DNA of 64,000 nt, taken from Vitis vinifera (lineage: Eukaryota; Streptophyta; Magnoliopsida; Vitales; Vitaceae). This document shows, one piece after another, positions 58,339 through 64,000 of the stretch. The first letter of the stretch is position 1; the number at the start of each line of letters is the position of its first letter. The position numbers and the translations under genes were made by a program. The stretch spans positions 26,765,001 through 26,829,000 of the forward strand of contig NC_081820.1 of the NCBI RefSeq assembly GCF_030704535.1, given 5' to 3'. The notes beneath the pieces are model-generated. The model was not told the origin of the DNA, searched no databases, and saw nothing but the letters and a program-made list of their open reading frames with translations.

Positions 58339-59964
58339 CTAACCTTTACTTCCACTCGGATTCTCAGTTGTATGTGCTGGATCCTTCTTCTTCCTCCTTG
58401 AGAATCTCTCTGTAGACACACTCAAAAGCTTGTTGAGAGACATTCCTTCTCCTATAATCTTCTTCTTTACTTCATACCTATGCTTGATTCTGTCATCAAG
58501 TTTGTAACCGAGAAACGCAGGAAAAGCCAACAGCTCATCAACTTCACGACCCATGTCCTCAATCAAGTATTCAATCTTCTCCTTCAAAGAAGTGGGATTG
58601 TATTGTAGTATCTGGGGATGCTTATTGCTCATGGCAACAATGTCCTCACAAGATAATCCATAACTCAAAAATAGCCCAATCACCTTCTGTAAATTCTCGC
58701 AGCTTGTTCTTGTCACAGCTCCCATGGCGATGGCCAATTCCCTTGTCCTATATTGATATCCGATCTTCACCAATAAACTGAGTTTGTGCACGAGGTTCTC
58801 TTCAAAGGACAACCCTAGAAACAGAGGCGCTTTTATCAAGAACCTGAAGATATCATAGGAATTCAACCCACATTGCTTGAGAAAATCAATCCTGGGATTC
58901 AATTTCCTCTCCTTGCTTGCACTGAAAACATTAGGGAACACACATACAATCTTGAAAATTTCCTGGTCACTAAGACCGGCAAATGACCTCAAGAACTCCA
59001 CATGACCACCCAAATGCTCCTCACTATATCTCAAAATTGCCGGGAGCTTACGCAAAACCACTCCTGTGGCAGCATCATCTCCCCCACTGAGCTCTACAAG
59101 AACCCTAACCCTAGGAATCAGTTGACTCTCCAAGTCATAATTGAGAATTGCCGGGCGCTTAATGATTATATCAACAGCGCCAAAACGACTCAAGAAGGTG
59201 AATGTTTTTTCAATTTCTTCAGCTGACTTAAGGCATATTGCCCTGGTTAAATTAACATTGTTGAGAACATGAGCAATCCTCTCCTGGGGGATTCCATGAT
59301 GAACGAGCAGTCTAACCTTCCCATCAAAACCCACCAAGAATCTTGGTTCTGCGGCCTTCAAAAGACGGCAAATCTGGGCGGGCTCTATCTTCCCCTCTAA
59401 ATCGTCCCGAATGAAACTAATTAATGGATCAATTTCAGGAGCAGTTAACACATCTGGACATTTGGTAATCAAGCTATACAGCGCAACCCCATTGATTCCA
59501 AGTGACTCTAAAGAACAAACCCGTTCATGTACACAATCAAAAGACGCAAGCCGGAGAGCCGGGTTCTTGTTTAAAAGTAATTCCACCTCCCTTTCATCGA
59601 CTCCAAGTCCTTGGAAGAGCGAGAAGAGTGATCCTGCAACAAAGGAAAACCAATTTTAGAGGGCGCTACGTGTTTGAAAAATGGACTCAGAGAGTTACTC
59701 GCCCGTGTCATTGAAGACATCGGAGGAGGAGATGGTGCTGTTAATGGCGAAGCATTTGGGCAGCAACAGCGTCTTCAGTTGACTGGTTCTGGTTATACTA
59801 GCATTGATCACAGAAACCCAATTATGAAGATGACTAGTTGCAGATAAAGCAACTGAGAACTGAGGTGTTGCCGGAGTATTGATGGGTACCGAAGGGAGCG
59901 ACGGAGAAGATGAAGAAGAAGAAGAAGAGAATGGATTCGGAAGCAAAGAGAGTAGAGCGGCCAT
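58339..59964 (-). CDS. MTERF8: Plastid mTERF-family factor, mTERF8/PTAC15 type
   Basis: Two exons, 59964-59703 and 59633-58339, giving 518 aa. Residues 1 to about 60 are Ser/Pro-rich with almost no acidic residues, as in a plastid transit peptide. The rest is a chain of mTERF repeats (about 30 aa each, with Pro at position 8 and hydrophobic I/L/F spacing), for example KCPDVLTAPEID, KRPAILNYDLE, KLPAILRYSEE, VFPNVFSASKE, KHPQILQYNPT, and a basic RRKKK tail. Known: PTAC15/mTERF8 belongs to plastid transcriptionally active chromosome proteins, and mTERFs bind plastid nucleic acids. The 69-bp intron must start at GC (ACGG/GCGAGT) to keep frame into GSLFSLFQGLGVDE; a GT three bases further on would break the frame. 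Confidence 0.9.
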
Positions 59965-60034
59965 CGCTGCAAATGGTTGTTTCTCCGGTTGACAGGTTTT
60001 TCTCTCAATGGAATGAAATCAAAGCCAACTCCTT

Positions 60035-60048
60035 AAACGACGTCGTTT
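60035..60048. promoter_or_regulatory. 14-bp palindrome upstream of mTERF8
   Basis: AAACGACGTCGTTT is a perfect palindrome with an ACGT core, 71 bp upstream of the mTERF8 ATG. It could be a bZIP-type or core-promoter site. Confidence 0.45.
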
Positions 60049-60049
60049 T

Positions 60050-60767
60050 ATACTGGTGCTTCATGCCTGTTGCCTTGCTAGCATGCCTCCCTCAGCACCC
60101 ACCAGTGAGAATTGGATTTCTTTCAGTTTCTCCTCAACCAAACACATCTTGCAGGAAAAATCATTTAAGAAATCACTCATTCGATTCAGAACTGGCATCA
60201 AAAAACCAGTAAATGGTGGATAATTTGAATGGGGTTTGGTTAATCCATTACTGAAAAAGATTTTTCCAATAGTTGGGTGTTTTTGTTAGGCAACTCCCCA
60301 TCACCTGCCAATATTCTAGGGTTTCCAATTACCTAATGACCACCGAGAACAACATCAACAGTCACGAACTACATCTGGGTATTTCCAACCAACAGGTTAC
60401 ACAAGGAAAATTGAAAAAGAACTGAAAATTATTAATGGATTGCTGCAATGGGATACAAAATAAAGATAAATTAAGGTCACACCATGGTTGATTGGTGAGG
60501 AAAATGCAGAATCATAAGGTCGGGTATGAAGTTGTTTTAGATGTAATCCAAAGTTTATCATGAACTCCTCTTTAACTTTTTCCAAAAGGGAAGTAGATTA
60601 GTAAATGGAACAAAATGCCCATATTGGATGGCTTGTGCCCTCACAAGGGGAGATGTCAAATAGCTGTGGTTGAATCTCTGGTGGCACCAAGGGGAGAAAT
60701 GGCAGATAGCTGATTGTACTGGGGATGACTGCCGGTTTTGCTTCAGACCTTTGAAATAGCAGATTGA
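60050..60767. other. Spacer
   Basis: It lies between the mTERF8 promoter and the 3' end of the next minus-strand gene. No gene, RNA or repeat was recognised. Confidence 0.5.
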
Positions 60768-62947
60768 TCAAGCCTTGTGCCGTCTTGAAGTATCCTTGAG
60801 AGTGATTTTAGGAAGGTTTGCCCCAGTTTTCTTGCTGCCTCTTACAAGGATAACAGGTGAGCCTCCCTCCCTTGATTTCCTGGGTAATCTAGAGAAAGGC
60901 GACCTGCAATGTACACACTCAGGATGAAATATATCTCTAATTTTATGCGAGCAAATTTGAGTAGAAAACAAATAATGGTAGAAACTACATCTCGCAAACA
61001 AGATGACTTGCCTCTTTTTAGGAACTTGGCTGAGACCATCTGAAGTCTCTTTGCACTCTTCCTTTTTGGCATTGTGAGGATTTTGTTCCTGCATAGAGTA
61101 GGAAATTAAGCCACAATGAAGCTCAATAAATAGGAAAACCAAACATGCATACACATCCACGACCCACAAAGCCATGCACAGAACCTCTGCAGTTCCAACC
61201 AAATCACAGCTCAAAGCATGATACGTCCTAGAAAGAAAGGCACTACCTTCATTTCATAGAAAAACTGGGATATTTCAGTATTTCAACCCCTGTTTTGCTA
61301 CAATTTTTTATACTTTTCTATAAAGAAATGAGCTCTCAGTGGAGCATCGATGCTAGAAAACCTGGGAGATGAGGAAATGCATAAATTTTCCCAACTGGTT
61401 AATGTTATAATACATAAAAGTTCTTCACACTTGTAATGCTTTGAATTAGACTTTGTGTATATAGTCTGTCTCACGGGTTTGGCCATCTTAGTGCAATGGA
61501 ACACCTATCTCCAGTTCCAAATAGATTGGAATTTGATTATGCATCAAAAGAGAAAGAAACTTTAGATGGATGGAGCTTAGGATCAAGGAAAACTAGGAAT
61601 TCACCAGCCATGATTGAAGGGCAGGTAGAAGGCCTGTAATTCAATGAACTCCCAAGTGCACCCAAAATCAAAGAACATGACGGTAAAATACACATGAAAT
61701 GCTAAAAAAAAAGAGACACCAGCGATTTTCGAGCTTGACCCATGGTATCAAGATGAATGTGAAAATGAACACATGCAATTACAAGCTGAAAAGAAGAGAT
61801 ACAAGACCATGAGCAAGTAAAATCTGCATAAAACCCATTGTGGTTGAAGCCATATTCAAATATTAGAACTAAGTATAGGACAGTGGCATCTTAATGAACA
61901 ATAATTGAACATCACTTTACAGCTAGACGATAATTGGCAGCTTAAACAATTATTGATTGATCTAAGCAAACACCCATGTTCAATCATCGCTAACTTTTTA
62001 TGGTGGCTATATTGCAGATAGAATCATCGCCAAAACTAGCAGAAAATATGAAGAAATCAGCTTCTCGTAAGCATGCAATACTGGAAAACTAAAGCTGCAA
62101 CTTTGTTTGTAATCAAAGGAAGGTAATTGAACAAAAAAAAAACATCATTAAATGCAACAGATAATCTTACTTCATTTGATGGCATTGCAGACTCTTCTTC
62201 ATTTCTTTCCTTGAATGATTCTACAGAAAGTTTCATCTTTTTCCTCGCTTCCAACTGCTCATCGCATTCACTCGCTTTCCTCTTCTTTCTCCCAATACTC
62301 CTCGACTTCCCTTTCTTATCTCGAACCTTCCACACATTCTTCTTCCTAAACAACAACTTCTCAAACTTCCACACCGCACAGCTCGTATCAATCACCGTCA
62401 CTTCACTCCGCGAGTACGCCGAAAGATCCTGATTGCACTTCTCTTCCTCAGCATCCAAACAATCAACCTTCCCTTGATTTACCGTCTTCACCTCGCCGTT
62501 CGAATCCTTCATCTCCGTCAAACTGTTATCGCCGCTGGACGGCGCCGTCGCCGGAACCTCATCCTCCTGCCGCACACTCGAGAGAAGGCAGATTTTAGGG
62601 TTTGTTTGTTTCCTGGAACTCTTCTTCCCGGAAAGCTTGGGGATTTGGTTGGAGTCTCCCATGTTAAAAAGCTCCGCTAGAACATTGCTCATTATACCAA
62701 ACCATTCCTTTTCTCCGGTCTCCGGCGGCTGGCTCCGATCTTGAACCGGCTTTTCATCGGAGCAAGTGGAATCGGATATGGATTTGGGATCGGAGGGTTT
62801 GGTGATTGGAGAATTGGACAGGTTAGGGTCTCGGTGGGTGAGGAAGTGCTCGAGATCATCGTCGTTGCCGGTCGGAAAACCTTTGGCCGACCGGAGGCGG
62901 TCGAGCCACTTGGAACCGGATTTTCCGGTGGAGATCGAACAGAGCAT
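60768..62947 (-). CDS. Uncharacterised basic, probably nuclear, plant protein
   Basis: Three exons (descending): 62947-62171, 61088-61012, 60903-60768, 329 aa. Family not recognised. Seen: a conserved-looking N terminus (SGSKWLDRLRSAKGFP), acidic and Ser-rich low-complexity sequence to about 160, then VWKFEKLLFRKKNVWKVRDK and two clusters of basic residues (GRKKRKASE, EARKKMKLS) that look like nuclear localisation signals. The C-terminal exon gives SPFSRLPRKSREGGSPV, then VRGSKKTGANLPKITLK. Intron 1 (about 1.1 kb) is GT-AG. Intron 2 keeps frame only if it starts at GC, and the site AG/GCAAGT is the ideal GC-AG donor. The joined frame and the codon-like composition make this a real gene despite the lack of a named domain. 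Confidence 0.78.
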
Positions 62948-63083
62948 TGCTCAGATTGTTGCTACCGGAACTGCAGAGAGGCGACAAAGACGAGAGGGGG
63001 AAGCGCATTCGCAGTTAAGAGAAGAATGCTATTGTGCGCGTGGGTGCGCGATACGCCTAGCTGCTCGTCTTCCAGATCTGAGA

Positions 63084-63089
63084 CACGTG
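63084..63089. promoter_or_regulatory. G-box CACGTG upstream of the unknown gene
   Basis: CACGTG within AGACACGTGGACG, 137 bp upstream of the ATG at 62947. Confidence 0.45.
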
Positions 63090-63299
63090 GACGACCCCGA
63101 AGACCATTTGCTCGTTCTGGATTTATTTCAATGGTCCAGATTCGACTTTACTGGATTACAATAGCCCTTGGATTTAAGGACTTTTTGGTGGTTGCCCGCT
63201 AAGGGCTGGCCACCAGTTGGGCTGGGCCCAGGCCCACCTAGAAAAAGAACGTGGTGGGTCCATTTAGCCCAACCTAATAATTTAGCTGGCTGATTAAAT

Positions 63300-64000
63300 C
63301 TTTGGGCTTTTTCTTTAATTAGAAGTTGAAGTTGGTATCAAAATCATAATTATAAAAAATAAAAATAAAAATTTCATCAAAACACAAAATAATTTCCCCT
63401 ATAATTTAGCTATAAAATTCCAAAATTTATAATTCTTTTTACACAATTGGTTCTTGGATGATTTGAAGGAAAATAGAAAGATAAATAAAATAGAGAGGAA
63501 AATACGAAGGAAAGGGAAAAAAAAAAAAAGAATTATAAAATAAATTATTTTTTGTATATTTGTTTCAAATTCATTTCATTTCATTTTTTTGTATAAAAAT
63601 TAAATAATTTTAAAATACATATATTTCTAACTAATTTTAACTGCATTTGATTTATGGTTTACAGTAATAAAATCATTTTCATTAGATTATATTTGGTTTT
63701 CAAAAATATTGATAAAAATAAGAAAAATTAAATTCAATAAATTATTTTTATATGTTACTTGAAACTCATTTTACTTATTTTAAGTTTTTTATATAAATTT
63801 AAAAATAAATAAGTTTTCAAATAATTTTAATTATATCTGGTTTTTTTTTCATATCATTTCTCACACACAAACATACAAAATTATTTTCTGTAACATTTTT
63901 TTTCTTTTTCCTCGATATTTTCAGTAAACCAAAATATCATTTGGTATTAGAAAATTTTCCATGATATACACATTTATTAAATTATTATCACTTGATCAAT
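63300..64000. repeat. AT-rich dispersed repeat at the window edge
   Basis: It matches in style and word order the repeats at 22.2-22.5 and 24.8-25.1 kb (TATAAAAATTAAATAATTTTA, then TAATTTTAACTGCATTTGAT). A second, partial copy appears to follow from about 63,690. No gene is seen. Confidence 0.5.

Noticed and set aside
62741-63202. Plus-strand frames of 153 and 132 aa
   Set aside because: They are antisense to exon 1 and the promoter of the unknown gene, with no family match.
1-64000. CRISPR arrays, operons, bacterial-type promoters, tRNA or rRNA genes
   Set aside because: Nothing of the kind was seen; gene structure is plainly plant nuclear. A covariance-model search would be needed to exclude tRNAs or small ncRNAs.

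Overview
This is a nuclear plant window. Genes are intron-bearing and widely spaced, and AT-rich spacers are packed with LTR-retroelement, LINE and MITE relics. Protein families and repeat styles point to a woody eudicot; grapevine (Vitis) is my best guess, from remembered grape proteins and LTR ends rather than from a search.

Layout. 1-4.7 kb: spacer with degenerate LINE 3' ends, one with a clean 15-bp target duplication. 4.75-5.39 kb (-): single-exon NDR1/HIN1-like LEA_2 membrane protein. 8.17-14.23 kb (-): eight-exon clock pseudo-response regulator of the PRR5 type, with three evening elements within 350 bp upstream of its ATG. 16.58-22.00 kb: a TG...CA element with a CTAAG target duplication, filled with pieces of unrelated host genes (endoplasmin-type HSP90, dihydropyrimidinase, ZRF1-like SANT domain, RD19-like cysteine protease). 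22.0-25.4 kb: AT-rich MITE territory. 25.38-30.68 kb: a second member of the same TG...CA family (target duplication CTTAT), split by a nested Copia element (target duplication ATAGT). 31.55-33.23 kb (+): five-exon gene for the plastid ribosome hibernation factor PSRP1.

33.9-57 kb (-): a subtilisin-like protease (SBT) cluster made by tandem segmental duplication: copy A, a truncated copy B, copy C and copy D. The sequence supports an ancestral order PSRP1-A-D. The stretch from the PSRP1 3' flank to the last exon of D was duplicated, giving PSRP1-A-B(partial)-[PSRP1 flank]-C-D, with the junction near 40,050. Only C has an uninterrupted coding sequence; A and D each carry a single-base frameshift. 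Later insertions decorate the second unit: a 5'-truncated Copia relic at the junction, itself holding a solo-LTR-like element, and a 2.1-kb solo-LTR-like element in intron 3 of C.

58.3-60.0 kb (-): plastid mTERF8/PTAC15-type factor. 60.8-62.9 kb (-): a conserved-looking nuclear-type protein of unknown function. Both of these neighbours are best modelled with one GC-AG intron each. 63-64 kb: AT-rich repeat.

The host genes have unrelated jobs (clock transcription, plastid ribosome silencing, plastid gene expression, secreted proteolysis, membrane-associated stress response), as expected of a plant genome without operons. I found no tRNA, rRNA or CRISPR array by eye. Splice sites were placed by reading frame and consensus only.
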